Shown in pieces: positions 1 to 9,976 of a stretch of 35,432 nt of DNA (the stretch's first letter is position 1; each line of letters opens with the position of its first letter). This DNA comes from Actinomycetota bacterium (lineage in GTDB: Bacteria > Actinomycetota > Actinomycetes > Nanopelagicales > Nanopelagicaceae): contig WLIQ01000009.1 of NCBI GenBank assembly GCA_009726135.1, positions 1 to 35,432 of the forward strand, given 5' to 3'. The notes under the pieces are model-generated. The model did not search any database. It saw only the letters and a program-made list of their open reading frames with translations, and had not been told where the DNA came from. Made by a program: the position numbers and the translations under genes.

Positions 1-71
1 CAGCAGAAGAAGCGGCCCAGAAATGGATCGATGCTCATGCTGACGTTGTTGCGTCATGGCTTGGTAAGTAA
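1..71 (+). CDS. C-terminal end of an ABC substrate-binding protein (glycine betaine/proline OpuAC/ProX-like), truncated by window start
   Basis: Frame 3 reads AEEAAQKWIDAHADVVASWLGK* ending TAA at 69-71; resembles the typical C-terminus of OpuAC-type binding proteins. Followed by a terminator. Confidence 0.5.
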   Translation, partial: AEEAAQKWIDAHADVVASWLGK

Positions 72-88
72 TCAAATAATCTAACAAG

Positions 89-134
89 CAAGGCCTCTAC
101 TTGGTGAAAATCACTGGGTAGGGGCCTTGTTTTA
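89..134 (+). terminator. Rho-independent terminator
   Basis: CAAGGCCTCTAC (89-100) pairs with GTAGGGGCCTTG (118-129), 12 bp with one wobble, followed by TTTTAT. Confidence 0.85.
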
Positions 135-151
135 TATGTAGACTTTCGGCC

Positions 152-1798
152 ATGAGCGCGCAATATGACTACATCATTGTTGGTGGTGGATCTGCAGGGT
201 GTGCGCTAGCTAATCGTTTAAGTGAAAATCCCAATCACAAAGTTCTAGTTCTTGAAGCTGGACGTCGCGATTGGATTTGGGATGTATTTATTCACATGCC
301 AGCTGCGTTAGCTTTTCCAATTGGCAGCAAATACTACGACTGGATGTATGAATCCGAACCAGAGCCTTTTATGAATAATCGCCGTATATATCATGCGCGT
401 GGAAAAGTATTAGGTGGATCTTCTTCCATAAATGGGCAGATTTGGCAGCGTGGTAACGCAATGGATTATGAGCGCTGGTCTAAAGATCAAGGAATGGCTA
501 ACTGGGATTACGCCCACTGTTTGCCATATTTTAAAAAGATGGAGAACTGTTTAGCAGATCCCAAATCACCATTTCGTGGAGATAACGGTCCGCTTAAATT
601 AGAGCGTGGACCAAGCAAGGGACCACTCTTTGCTGCATTCTTTAAAGCAACAGAAGAAGCTGGTTATCCACGAACAGATGACGTCAATGGTTATCGGCAA
701 GAAGGTTTTGCAGCTTTCGATCGCAATGTATATCGCGGGCGTCGTCTGAGTGCATCACGCGCATATTTATATCCAGTTATGAATCGCAAGAACTTAACCG
801 TGAAGACCCGCGCGCATGTAACTAAGGTTTTATTTGATGGCACAACGGCTACCGGAGTTGAAGTCCTCATCCGTGGCAAGAAACATGTATTTACTTCGCG
901 TGAAGTAATTTTGTCAGGTGGCTCAATTAATACCCCACAGATTTTGCAACTATCAGGTGTTGGCAATAGAGTAGATCTAGAAAAACTAGGGATCAAAGTT
1001 GTTAAGGATTTGCCAGGCGTGGGTGCAAATCTGCAAGATCATCTTGAAGTTTATGTTCAGTACAAGTGCAAACTTCCTGTAACCCAGCAACCAATCACGC
1101 AGTTCTGGCGCCGCCCATTTATTGGCGCTGCATGGTTGTTCTTTAGAAAAGGCCCAGGAGCCACAAACCAATTTGAAGCCGGGGGATTTACACGTAGCAA
1201 CAATGATGTGGCATATCCCAATTTGATGTTCCACTTCTTGCCTCTCGCCATTCGCTATGACGGCACTGGTGATACACGTGGGCATGGCTATCAAGTACAT
1301 GTTGGTCCCATGTATTCCGATGCTCGCGGATGGCTCAAGATTAAAAGCACGAATCCACTTGAAAAGCCTGCAATTCAATTTAACTATCTATCTACCGATG
1401 AAGATCGCCGCGAATGGATTGAGGCAGTAAGAACTGCGCGCAATATTTTGACCCAACCAGCTATGAATGATTTCAATGCCGGAGAATCTTCGCCAGGTAA
1501 ATCTGTTTCAACCGATGAAGAGATCCTGGACTGGGTTCGCAAAGATGCCGAAACTGCGCTGCACCCATCGTGCACAGCCAAGATGGGCACTGATGCAATG
1601 TCAGTTGTTGATCCACAAACTATGAAAGTTCATGGCGTTGAAGGTCTACGCGTATGCGATGCATCGGTTTTCCCTTATGTCACTAATGGCAATATCTATG
1701 CACCAGTAATGATGGTTGCTGAAAAGGCTGCAGATTTAATTTTAGGTAAAACTCCGCTTCCTGCAGAGAACATCGAGTTTTATCGCCATGCCAAGTGA
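152..1798 (+). CDS. GMC family oxidoreductase (choline dehydrogenase-like)
   Basis: N-terminal FAD motif [26 protein letters not shown] signatures [18 protein letters not shown] and [17 protein letters not shown]-terminal HPSCTAKMG. Confidence 0.92.
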   Translation: MSAQYDYIIVGGGSAGCALANRLSENPNHKVLVLEAGRRDWIWDVFIHMPAALAFPIGSKYYDWMYESEPEPFMNNRRIYHARGKVLGGSSSINGQIWQRGNAMDYERWSKDQGMANWDYAHCLPYFKKMENCLADPKSPFRGDNGPLKLERGPSKGPLFAAFFKATEEAGYPRTDDVNGYRQEGFAAFDRNVYRGRRLSASRAYLYPVMNRKNLTVKTRAHVTKVLFDGTTATGVEVLIRGKKHVFTSREVILSGGSINTPQILQLSGVGNRVDLEKLGIKVVKDLPGVGANLQDHLEVYVQYKCKLPVTQQPITQFWRRPFIGAAWLFFRKGPGATNQFEAGGFTRSNNDVAYPNLMFHFLPLAIRYDGTGDTRGHGYQVHVGPMYSDARGWLKIKSTNPLEKPAIQFNYLSTDEDRREWIEAVRTARNILTQPAMNDFNAGESSPGKSVSTDEEILDWVRKDAETALHPSCTAKMGTDAMSVVDPQTMKVHGVEGLRVCDASVFPYVTNGNIYAPVMMVAEKAADLILGKTPLPAENIEFYRHAK

Positions 1799-2615
1799 AG
1801 AGCTCGCGCCGAGTTCTGTTGCGCGAGTAAAGATTCAAAAAACTGATTCAGAAGTAAGTTCCTCAGATTCAGTAGTTGTAGAAGAACCCTTAGAGATTCG
1901 TATTAAGCGTGGTTCAAAGGATGAACAGCTGGGAATTACGATGCGAACACCAGGGGCTGATCTAGAACTTGCTGCAGGTTTTTTGTGGGGAGAAGGTTTT
2001 CTAAAATCTCCTGATGAATTAATTTCAGTAAAGATTTGTGCTGATAAGTCCTTAACTTTGCGCCAACGTGCAAATGTTGTGACAGCGGTAGTTTCAGATG
2101 ATTCAGAAGAAGCCGTACGAATCCTTGAACGCCGTTTCACCATTACTTCAGCCTGTGGCGTGTGTGGGTCAACAAATATTAGTGACTTACACAAACGAGG
2201 TATTGAAAAGGTTACGCCCCCAAAGCACAGTATTCAAGAGTTAGCGCATATGACTGAGCTGCTAGAAGGTCGCCAGAAAATCTTTGAAAAAACTGGGGGC
2301 TTACATGCTGCTGCATTAGTTAACCCTGAAGGTGTTGCACTATGGGTGCGTGAAGACGTTGGACGACATAACGCAGTTGATAAAGTAATTGGCGCAGCAT
2401 TAATGGATAAGAAACTGCCCTTAAGTGATTGGACCCTCGTAGTTTCAGGTCGCGTTGGTTATGAATTAGTTCAAAAAGCAGTGTGCGCAGGGGTAAGCGC
2501 CCTTGTTGGCGTTAGCGCGCCTACGTCATTGGCAGTTGATTTAGCCCATGAATTTGGGCTAACTCTTTTAGCATTTGCACGAAACGGTGTGGCTAAGCAG
2601 TACTTACCAAGTTAA
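1788..2615 (+). CDS. fdhD: Formate dehydrogenase accessory sulfurtransferase FdhD
   Basis: TSACGVCGS (CxxC), [19 protein letters not shown] and [35 protein letters not shown] motifs of FdhD; overlaps the upstream gene by 11 bp. Confidence 0.93.
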   Translation: MPSEELAPSSVARVKIQKTDSEVSSSDSVVVEEPLEIRIKRGSKDEQLGITMRTPGADLELAAGFLWGEGFLKSPDELISVKICADKSLTLRQRANVVTAVVSDDSEEAVRILERRFTITSACGVCGSTNISDLHKRGIEKVTPPKHSIQELAHMTELLEGRQKIFEKTGGLHAAALVNPEGVALWVREDVGRHNAVDKVIGAALMDKKLPLSDWTLVVSGRVGYELVQKAVCAGVSALVGVSAPTSLAVDLAHEFGLTLLAFARNGVAKQYLPS

Positions 2616-2638
2616 TTAGCCTCACGTATACTTCGCAA

Positions 2639-4528
2639 ATGTCATTCGAGCATCCTTTAGATCCGCTTAGCCATGTCGAACAAGAGCAGATTGTCGCTCA
2701 TGCACGCAAAGTGTGGAACCTAGAAGCGCATCATCTCTTTGCGATGCTGCAACTGCACGAACCAACTAAGAGCGAACTTGCAGCAGGTAAGAAAATTGAG
2801 CGCACTGCACGTGTAACTATCTGGGATCGCAAGAAGGCAACCGTTAGCGAAGGTCTTATTACTACAGATGGCGTTGCTAAAGAGTACAAAGAGATTCTAG
2901 GAGCTAAATCCCCGGTCAGTGTTGTTGAATCGGCAATTGCCCTTGATGTTGTGCGCCGTGATCAATCGGTAAAAGATGCACTTGCCCGCCGGGGAATTAA
3001 TGACATAACAACTGTGCATATGGAAACGTGGCCAATCGGTGCGCAGATTCCCGCACATTTAGATGATGGCCGCAGACTTATCTGGACACCGATGTGGCAC
3101 CAACCAACGCCAGATGCAAACTTTTATGCGCATCCGATTCATGGACTACATGCAATCGTTGATATCGATGCCGAAGAAGTTGTCGGTCTTGAAGACAATG
3201 CCAATGTACCGATTCCTCAAACTCCTGGGCCGTATCGTGAATCTCAAACTGGGGGCACTATAAAACTTAAAGAGCTCATGATTCATCAGCCTGACGGTGT
3301 TTCATTTGATGTGCAAGGTTGGAAAATTAAATGGGAGCGCTGGTCATTTCGGATCGGCTTTGACCAACGAGAAGGTTTAGTTATTCATGATGTGCACTTC
3401 ACCGATGAGGGCACACCGCGCAAGATTGCTCACCGTTTATCAATTGCAGAATTAGTTATCCCTTATGGAGATCCAGCACAGGGGGCTTACCGCAAAAACG
3501 CTTTTGATACTGGCGAATTCGGTCTTGGTAATTTTACAAACTCTTTAACTTTGGGCTGTGACTGTCTGGGTGAAATTGTTTATCTTGATGCAGCTGTCAC
3601 CGAAGGCGATGGCACCGTGCGCACCATTAAAAACGCTATCTGTATGCATGAAGAAGACAACGGAATTTTGTGGAAGCACGTTGATGTTGATGGGCATGTT
3701 GAAGTTCGCCGTGGTCGACGCTTTGTTGCTTCCTCCATTGTTACCGTCAATAACTATGAATATGGATACTTCTGGTATTTCTACCAGGACGGCTCAATTG
3801 AATTTGAAGCCAAATTAACTGGAATCGTTTTAACTCTTGCAGATAAAACAGGCGTGGATCATCCATCGGCAACAGAGTTAGAACCAGGTTTATGGGCACC
3901 GTATCACCAACATATTTTGTGCGCGCGCATAGATATGGATATCGATGGCAGTAACAACACAGTTGTTGAAGTTGAATCTTTTGCTCACCCAATAGGTGAA
4001 AAGAATCCTTACGGTGGGGCATATGAAACACGAGAAACTGTTCTGGCATCTGAAAGCAAAGCTCAACGGCTGGTTGATCCGATTAAGAGCCGCTTTTGGA
4101 AGATCATTAATCCCAATAAGAAAAACCATGTTGGGCACAGTATTGGTTACAAGTTAATTCCTGGTCACACTACGTATCCGCTTGCACACCGTGAATCAGT
4201 ATTGGGTAAGCGCGCAGGATTTATGTACAGCCATCTCTGGGTAACGCCTAATACCGAAGCCGAACGTTATCCGGCAGGAGATTATCCATTCCAACATGAC
4301 GGTGGCGCAGGTTTACCTGAATGGACAAAGAACGATCGTCCAACGGAAAATACCGACGTCGTGATGTGGCATGTATTTGGAACTAACCACATTCCACGCA
4401 CTGAAGATTGGCCAGTTATGCCAGTTGAGCGCACAGGCTTTCATTTAAAGCCAAGCGGATTTTTCAGGAGAAGCCCTGCAATGGATGTCGCGGCATCAGA
4501 GGCCGTTGATACTTCATGCGATTGTTAA
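2639..4528 (+). CDS. Copper-containing primary amine oxidase
   Basis: TPQ-cofactor motif NYEY (Tyr373), copper ligand HxH (YHQHILCARIDMDIDG), C-terminal TNHIPRTEDWPVMP. Confidence 0.93.
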   Translation: MSFEHPLDPLSHVEQEQIVAHARKVWNLEAHHLFAMLQLHEPTKSELAAGKKIERTARVTIWDRKKATVSEGLITTDGVAKEYKEILGAKSPVSVVESAIALDVVRRDQSVKDALARRGINDITTVHMETWPIGAQIPAHLDDGRRLIWTPMWHQPTPDANFYAHPIHGLHAIVDIDAEEVVGLEDNANVPIPQTPGPYRESQTGGTIKLKELMIHQPDGVSFDVQGWKIKWERWSFRIGFDQREGLVIHDVHFTDEGTPRKIAHRLSIAELVIPYGDPAQGAYRKNAFDTGEFGLGNFTNSLTLGCDCLGEIVYLDAAVTEGDGTVRTIKNAICMHEEDNGILWKHVDVDGHVEVRRGRRFVASSIVTVNNYEYGYFWYFYQDGSIEFEAKLTGIVLTLADKTGVDHPSATELEPGLWAPYHQHILCARIDMDIDGSNNTVVEVESFAHPIGEKNPYGGAYETRETVLASESKAQRLVDPIKSRFWKIINPNKKNHVGHSIGYKLIPGHTTYPLAHRESVLGKRAGFMYSHLWVTPNTEAERYPAGDYPFQHDGGAGLPEWTKNDRPTENTDVVMWHVFGTNHIPRTEDWPVMPVERTGFHLKPSGFFRRSPAMDVAASEAVDTSCDC

Positions 4529-5169
4529 AACTGCGGGCATACTTAAAAGCGGCTCACTTTGGTCCGACCATGATTGTTACGAGTATTTCTTTTGTTTTTG
4601 GAACGATTTTGTGGTGGGAAGGCCCTGCATACGTCATAGCATTTACAGTTTTTCTTGGCCAACTAATAATCGGTTGGAGCAATGATCTTTATGATTATCA
4701 AGATGACCTAGCGCATAACAGAACTAATAAACCATTAGTTGCTGGCACAATCTCAGCTACCCAACTACGCAAAACAACCTTTATTTTCATTCCAATTGCA
4801 GTGATTGCAAATCTGATTGGTCCTCTTGGAATTGAGGGTGGCAGTATTTATCTACTCGGAGTTGGTTGTGGGATTGCATATAATTTCTACTTTAAGTTCT
4901 CACCTTTATCACCCCTACCGTATGCAATTGCCTGTGCCGCGCTACCGGCATCGGTCTATTACTCAGTTGATCGCACTCCGCCACTGTGGGTTTTAGCTGG
5001 CGGATCTCTACTAGGCGTGGGGTTTCATTTCTTGAATGTCTTAAAAGATATAGAAAAGGATCAGATCAGTTCAATTAAAGGTCTACCGCAAATTGTAGGA
5101 AAGAAAGTTTCTGCAGTTATTGCCTTTGTTCTTATTTGTGGTGCGATATTAATTGTTCTTAACCGGTAA
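4516..5169 (+). CDS. UbiA family prenyltransferase
   Basis: Polytopic membrane protein with WSNDLYDYQDDLAHNRTNKPLVAGTIS (NDxxD-type motif) and second motif LKDIEKDQISSIKGLP. Confidence 0.85.
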   Translation: MRLLKLRAYLKAAHFGPTMIVTSISFVFGTILWWEGPAYVIAFTVFLGQLIIGWSNDLYDYQDDLAHNRTNKPLVAGTISATQLRKTTFIFIPIAVIANLIGPLGIEGGSIYLLGVGCGIAYNFYFKFSPLSPLPYAIACAALPASVYYSVDRTPPLWVLAGGSLLGVGFHFLNVLKDIEKDQISSIKGLPQIVGKKVSAVIAFVLICGAILIVLNR

Positions 5170-5752
5170 CAGGTGTCGATTCGGTAGATTCAGGTGCTGT
5201 TACTGGCGAGAGGAGATTGCCGCTTGCCGTAACAGTTTTAAAGGATTTAGCCACCGCCAACAACTGAGAGTATGTAATTCCACCAATTCCTTGAACCTGA
5301 ATTTCGGTTCCCTTTAAACCTTTAGCCGCTTTAGTAGTAAAGATTAAATAGCCACCAACTCGGGCAATGTCATTTACTCCACACTTTGCAAAAGATTCAG
5401 CTTTTGCAGGATCACAATAGACATAGACCTTTGCAGTGATTCCATTGATTTTTGCTACACGCAAGTATTTTGAAATACCTGGATCAGAACACTTTACTTT
5501 CGCCATGGTCTCCATAATTTCTAGATACCTAGCTGTACCACCATATTTAACATAGATCCACTCTTCCTGTCCAGGTTGGCAGGGCAGGAGTGAAAATTTT
5601 GAAGCCTTTAATCCCAAAGTATTACTTGGCTTATAGACCGTATAAGTCAGTCCGGTTTGTGCATCTGAGTATTTATCACCAGAACCCATAGCAGTCGCCG
5701 TTGTTGGCACCACCATAACAAGGGCTAAAACTAGGGCTAGTACTTTCTTCAC
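5159..5752 (-). CDS. Secreted hypothetical protein
   Basis: N-terminal signal peptide MKKVLALVLALVMVVPTTATAMG; no recognised domain; convergent overlap with upstream UbiA gene. Confidence 0.7.
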   Translation of the reverse strand: MKKVLALVLALVMVVPTTATAMGSGDKYSDAQTGLTYTVYKPSNTLGLKASKFSLLPCQPGQEEWIYVKYGGTARYLEIMETMAKVKCSDPGISKYLRVAKINGITAKVYVYCDPAKAESFAKCGVNDIARVGGYLIFTTKAAKGLKGTEIQVQGIGGITYSQLLAVAKSFKTVTASGNLLSPVTAPESTESTPVTG

Positions 5753-5874
5753 AGGATTAACTTACTGGCCATATCTGAGTAAGTCATTTGAAGGCTGGAT
5801 AAATTATGAACTCCATCGGCTTTTTTGAAAATTTACAGATCAAATGCGCTCAGAATCTAAAAAAGATCAAGGAA

Positions 5875-6816
5875 ATGGGATATCGTTTTCAAATGAATCC
5901 AACAGTAAAGATTTCTAGAGACCAGCATATTTGGGCATTCTCAGCAGATATGAAGCCAGTTGTTTCTGTAGAACCAGGCACAGTTATTGAGATTGAAATA
6001 TGGGATTGCTTCACAGGACAGGTTCAAAGTGAGAGCGACACCTTATTAACTTTAGACATGACCCGTATTAATAGCGCAACTGGCCCAATTGAAGTCATTG
6101 GCGCTGAGCCGGGGGATTCAATTTCAGTAACAATTATGGATATTAAACCCGGTCCAAAAGGTGCAGGAATGGTTATCCCTCAATGGGGTCAACTTATCGA
6201 ACATACAACCGCGCCACAGACAAGAATCTTTGCCGTTCAAGATGGCACAATTACAATGGAATCCAATGGCGTAACTTTTCCAACTCGCCCCATGTTTGGC
6301 GTGATTGGTGTTGCACCAGCTTCAGGTGAAATTGGAACTTTCTATGCAGATCACCATGGTGGAAATATGGATGATTACCTCAATGGAATTGGAGCAACTG
6401 TCCACCTTCCAGTTTTTCAACCTGGTGGCCAACTTGCAATCGGTGACATGCATGCTTCGATGGGCGATGGTGAAATCTCTGGAACTGGTGTTGAAATTGG
6501 TGGAACAGGTTTAATTAAAGTTGATTTAATCAAAGGCAATAGCGGTGGCTGGCCAATCACAGAATTAAAAGATTCTTGGGTTACACATGGAACTGGAAGC
6601 AATATTCAGGATGCTTTGAAACATGCATGTGAAGAAGCAGCAAAATTATTAGTAGATCACTGGGGCTTCACCATTGAAGATGCATTCATCTTTTTATCAG
6701 TGGCAGGCGATTTGGGAATTGCCCAAAACTGCCACCCAATGCCTGATGGGTTTGCTGTAGCCAAGATGCGCGTGCCAAAGATTTCGCGTGCGCCAAAGCC
6801 ATTTAATCGCAAATAA
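5875..6816 (+). CDS. Formamidase/acetamidase family protein
   Basis: AmdA/FmdA-type sequence (GTVIEIEIWDCFTGQV, AEPGDSISVTIMDIKPG, LPVFQPGGQLAIGDMHASMGDGEISGTGVEI). ORF opens at 5806; internal starts 5875 or 5893 look more plausible. Confidence 0.9.
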   Translation: MGYRFQMNPTVKISRDQHIWAFSADMKPVVSVEPGTVIEIEIWDCFTGQVQSESDTLLTLDMTRINSATGPIEVIGAEPGDSISVTIMDIKPGPKGAGMVIPQWGQLIEHTTAPQTRIFAVQDGTITMESNGVTFPTRPMFGVIGVAPASGEIGTFYADHHGGNMDDYLNGIGATVHLPVFQPGGQLAIGDMHASMGDGEISGTGVEIGGTGLIKVDLIKGNSGGWPITELKDSWVTHGTGSNIQDALKHACEEAAKLLVDHWGFTIEDAFIFLSVAGDLGIAQNCHPMPDGFAVAKMRVPKISRAPKPFNRK

Positions 6817-6879
6817 AGTAGTAATAATTAGTTGAATTACCCACCAGTAACAAATTATTTGGAGGAGAATTCTTTACAT

Positions 6880-6899
6880 TCTCAAGTAAAGACTTGAGA
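6880..6899 (+). promoter_or_regulatory. Perfect 8-bp hairpin in the leader of the APC permease gene
   Basis: TCTCAAGT-AAAG-ACTTGAGA, 30 nt upstream of the TTG start. Confidence 0.4.
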
Positions 6900-6928
6900 T
6901 TTATCGGAGATGAAACGGGGAAAACTAA

Positions 6929-8365
6929 TTGGCTCAATTAGAACGCAATGCCGTTGGATTACGTGAAGTTGTATTCCAATCTATATGTTCCATGGCACCT
7001 GGTGCAGCAATTGCTGCATCGATTCCATTTGGAGCACCTCTTGCTGGTGGAGCACTTCCACTTGCAGTGATTTTTGCATTCATTGGTATTTTCTTTACTG
7101 CATCAAGCATTGGTCAATTAGCAGCACACATCCCATCTGCTGGATCAGTTGCAACCTATAGCGCAGTTGGATTGCGCCCTTGGGTTGGCTTCCTTGTTGG
7201 TTGGGCTTATGCAGCCGTTGAAGTTCTCATTGTTCCTCTCGTTATGTTGCAACTTGGATACACAGTTGCTGGCGAATGGAACGCAGAACAACCTTCATTC
7301 TCAACTGGTAACTGGTGGATCTTTACAGTTGCCGGAACACTTTTGGTTGGTGGAATTGTTTACAAGGGTGTTCGCTCTTCAGCTCGCACAGGTGTAATCC
7401 TTGGTGCAATTGAAATTGGCGTCTTCCTACTTGTTGGAATCATTCTTGTAATTAAGGCCGGCGGAAATAATGATCTTGCAGTGTTTTCTCCACACTATGC
7501 AAATGCTCCAGGCTTTGGTGGCTGGTCAGGTGTTATCGCAGGATCAGTCTTCTGTCTTCTTGCATTCTCAGGATTTGAAGCAGCAACACCGCTTGCAGAA
7601 GAAACTGAAAACCCACGCAAAAACATTCCTAAAGCAGTTATGTATGCAACGGTTTCTATCGGAGCTTTGTATGCATTCACAACTTATGCCGCAACAGTTG
7701 CTTTCGGACCTGAAAAGTTTAAGGACTTCGCAGCATCAAATAACGGCGCACCATGGGATGGTCTAGCAAAGGGCGTTGGAACTATCTTCTGGATCTTGGT
7801 TCTCTTTGCAATTATTAACTCAACTATTGCAAATGCAAATGCGGGCGCTAACGTGTTCACACGTACTGCTTATGCATTCGGTCGCGCCGGAGCTTTCCCT
7901 AAGTTCCTTTCTGAAATTGATCCAAAACACAAGACTCCACGCAACGCTGTGATTGTTCAACTTGTTGTTGGTCTTGTCTTGGCTCTTGGCTTAGGCGCTA
8001 AGTACTCACCACAAATGGCATTTGGAATTATCGCAACAGGTTTAGTGGTTGCAGTTGTTCCGGTTTACATGATTGCAAACCTTGCCTGCATTGGTTATTT
8101 CACCAAGCATCGCCGTGAAGAACGTCATCCTGTCATCCACATTGTGGTTCCACTTGTTGGCTTCATCTTCTTAATTCCTGGCTTCTTCAATGCAGCAGGA
8201 ATTACAGGAATGCCAGGATTAAGCTTCATCGTTTCCCTGGCTTCACCACTTACCTATGGCGCATATGCCATGGGTGTGTGGATGCTCTTCGGTTTAGTAG
8301 CACTTGCTTACTTGAACAGCAGCAAGCCAAATGCAATTAAGGAAGTTGCAACTATCCACGGATAA
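6929..8365 (+). CDS. APC family amino acid/amine permease
   Basis: About 12 TM segments, APC N-terminal motif (GLREVVFQSICSMAPGAAIAASIPFGAPLAGG) and FSGFEAATPLAEETENPRKNIPKAV; TTG start directly after an in-frame TAA. Confidence 0.9.
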   Translation: MAQLERNAVGLREVVFQSICSMAPGAAIAASIPFGAPLAGGALPLAVIFAFIGIFFTASSIGQLAAHIPSAGSVATYSAVGLRPWVGFLVGWAYAAVEVLIVPLVMLQLGYTVAGEWNAEQPSFSTGNWWIFTVAGTLLVGGIVYKGVRSSARTGVILGAIEIGVFLLVGIILVIKAGGNNDLAVFSPHYANAPGFGGWSGVIAGSVFCLLAFSGFEAATPLAEETENPRKNIPKAVMYATVSIGALYAFTTYAATVAFGPEKFKDFAASNNGAPWDGLAKGVGTIFWILVLFAIINSTIANANAGANVFTRTAYAFGRAGAFPKFLSEIDPKHKTPRNAVIVQLVVGLVLALGLGAKYSPQMAFGIIATGLVVAVVPVYMIANLACIGYFTKHRREERHPVIHIVVPLVGFIFLIPGFFNAAGITGMPGLSFIVSLASPLTYGAYAMGVWMLFGLVALAYLNSSKPNAIKEVATIHG

Positions 8366-8379
8366 ATTCACTTGCTCGG

Positions 8380-8405
8380 TGCCCCTCAGAAATATCTGGG
8401 GGGCA
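8380..8405 (+). terminator. Probable intrinsic terminator / stable hairpin
   Basis: TGCCCCTCAGA-AATA-TCTGGGGGGCA, 11-bp stem with one wobble, 15 nt after the permease stop; weak U-tract. Confidence 0.6.
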
Positions 8406-8530
8406 TTGGCATTTCTAGAGACACTCGTGCCTCCTTCCAGATCTTTCTATTCATTTGGGGGAGTTAGCACTCTTGCCTCCCAGCCGGGGGCAGGCCACTA
8501 TGGCCACCACGACTAGAAGACAGGTGAGCC

Positions 8531-8962
8531 ATGAAGATCAACAGCATAATTTCAGGCAAGCGCGTTGAAACTATTTCCGCCAGCGCCAGCATCCATGATT
8601 TGGTTTCCTCTTTAAATACGCATCATATTGGTGCACTTGTTGTATCTAATGATGGCAAGAAAATTGATGGCATCGTTTCAGAACGAGATGTTGTGCGTGC
8701 TATGCCAGGCAAGCTAGATGATTTAACTAAAATGCATGTTCGTGACATTATGACGGCCGAAGTTCATACCTGCACAGCTGATTCTACCATCGCCGAATTA
8801 ATGATCATGATGACCGAGCATCGCATTCGCCACGTTCCCGTTGTTGATGCCAATGGGGCATTACTTTCTATTGTTTCAATCGGGGATGTTGTCAAAAACT
8901 ACGTGAGCGAAATCGATTCAGAGCGCACGGCTTTGCGTGACTATGTAGCAAGCGGTAGTTAA
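8531..8962 (+). CDS. CBS-domain-pair protein
   Basis: Two CBS repeats: IDGIVSERDVVRAMP..VRDIMTAEVHTCTADSTIAELMIMMTEHRIRHVPVVDANGALLSIVSIGDVV. Confidence 0.9.
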   Translation: MKINSIISGKRVETISASASIHDLVSSLNTHHIGALVVSNDGKKIDGIVSERDVVRAMPGKLDDLTKMHVRDIMTAEVHTCTADSTIAELMIMMTEHRIRHVPVVDANGALLSIVSIGDVVKNYVSEIDSERTALRDYVASGS

Positions 8963-8974
8963 TACACTTATCTA

Positions 8975-9262
8975 ATGGAACTGCGCTTCACCAACGAGCT
9001 CATTGAATGGCGCGGCCCAGCACCTTTTTACTTTATTCAGACACCGCCCGAAGTCACGGCTGAGATCAAAGTAATCGCTGCAGCTAAAACATATGGCTGG
9101 GGAGTACTGCATACCAATGTCACTATTAATGAGGCGCAATGGGAAACCGCGCTAATTCCAAAAGATGGCGCTTATTTAGTTCCCATAAAAAACGCTATTC
9201 GATTACCGGAAAAGCTAGAAATCGGTCAAAGAATTAATGTAAAGCTTTCCTTCGATCTTTAA
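8975..9262 (+). CDS. DUF1905-like small protein
   Basis: 95 aa, WRGPAPFYFIQTPPE..GWGVLHTNVTI..W.TALIPKDGAYLVPIKNAIR pattern of DUF1905. Confidence 0.7.
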   Translation: MELRFTNELIEWRGPAPFYFIQTPPEVTAEIKVIAAAKTYGWGVLHTNVTINEAQWETALIPKDGAYLVPIKNAIRLPEKLEIGQRINVKLSFDL

Positions 9263-9933
9263 GCCGAAGGGAGTTCGAGTAGCGGTTTCTTTGGTTCATC
9301 CTCAGCTAAATCTTTGAGAACTTTTGAAACAATCGGTTTTACTGCCCCAAGCCCTTGTTCGGCAGAGTTAAGTGCTTGTGCAAGGAAGCGGTTAAATTCG
9401 CGACCCACGTTGCCCGAAAATAGAATACCTGAAGTCTTCTGACGATTGCTGACATGGAAAATGTAATCAGTTTCATCACTTGAAGTAGCGGCCCCATTCC
9501 ATTTAGAAAAAACCCATTCCTTAGTATTCATCATTCCGTTAAACATCAGACGGTCAGTTGTCAACACAACATCTCCAACTTCTTTGTACACCTGAATTTC
9601 ATCACCTGGGATAAATGTGCCGCGCATTGCACCTACACGATAACGAATGCCAGCCACAATAGGAATACTCACGCCTTGACTGCTACCTACATAGTGCCCC
9701 GCAGTTCTGCCTGCTTCGTGAAATTGTCCTTTACCTCGCCACAAAACAACTTCGCCTGCCTTTTGCACTGTTAAATTTTCTACAGCGTCTTCACCTTTAA
9801 CCGCTAAATCAAATACATCTTTGATCTTCGTAAAGATCTCAATGTCGCGTTTCCAGTCTGCATAATTAAGTTGATAATCATTGAGGGCGTTCTTGTATGC
9901 CCGCTTCGCTTTTTGATTAGCCCAAAATCCCAT
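9259..9933 (-). CDS. Hypothetical protein
   Basis: 224-aa open frame with coding-like composition; no recognised family. Confidence 0.65.
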   Translation of the reverse strand: MGFWANQKAKRAYKNALNDYQLNYADWKRDIEIFTKIKDVFDLAVKGEDAVENLTVQKAGEVVLWRGKGQFHEAGRTAGHYVGSSQGVSIPIVAGIRYRVGAMRGTFIPGDEIQVYKEVGDVVLTTDRLMFNGMMNTKEWVFSKWNGAATSSDETDYIFHVSNRQKTSGILFSGNVGREFNRFLAQALNSAEQGLGAVKPIVSKVLKDLAEDEPKKPLLELPSA

Positions 9934-9976
9934 GTCTCTATAGTGCCCTAGTCCACTGAGAAAACAGGCTCTGCCC

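Noticed and set aside
986-1378. Antisense 130-aa ORF within the GMC oxidoreductase gene
   Set aside because: Shadow ORF opposite a clearly conserved coding sequence; no recognisable protein features.
8465-8473. TTAGCACTC resembling the left arm of a CIRCE (HrcA) element
   Set aside because: The matching right arm GAGTGCTAA is not present at the expected 9-nt spacing.
8331-8516. 61-aa ORF across the permease end and the intergenic leader
   Set aside because: Overlaps the permease end out of frame and runs through the terminator hairpin; no RBS or homology signal.
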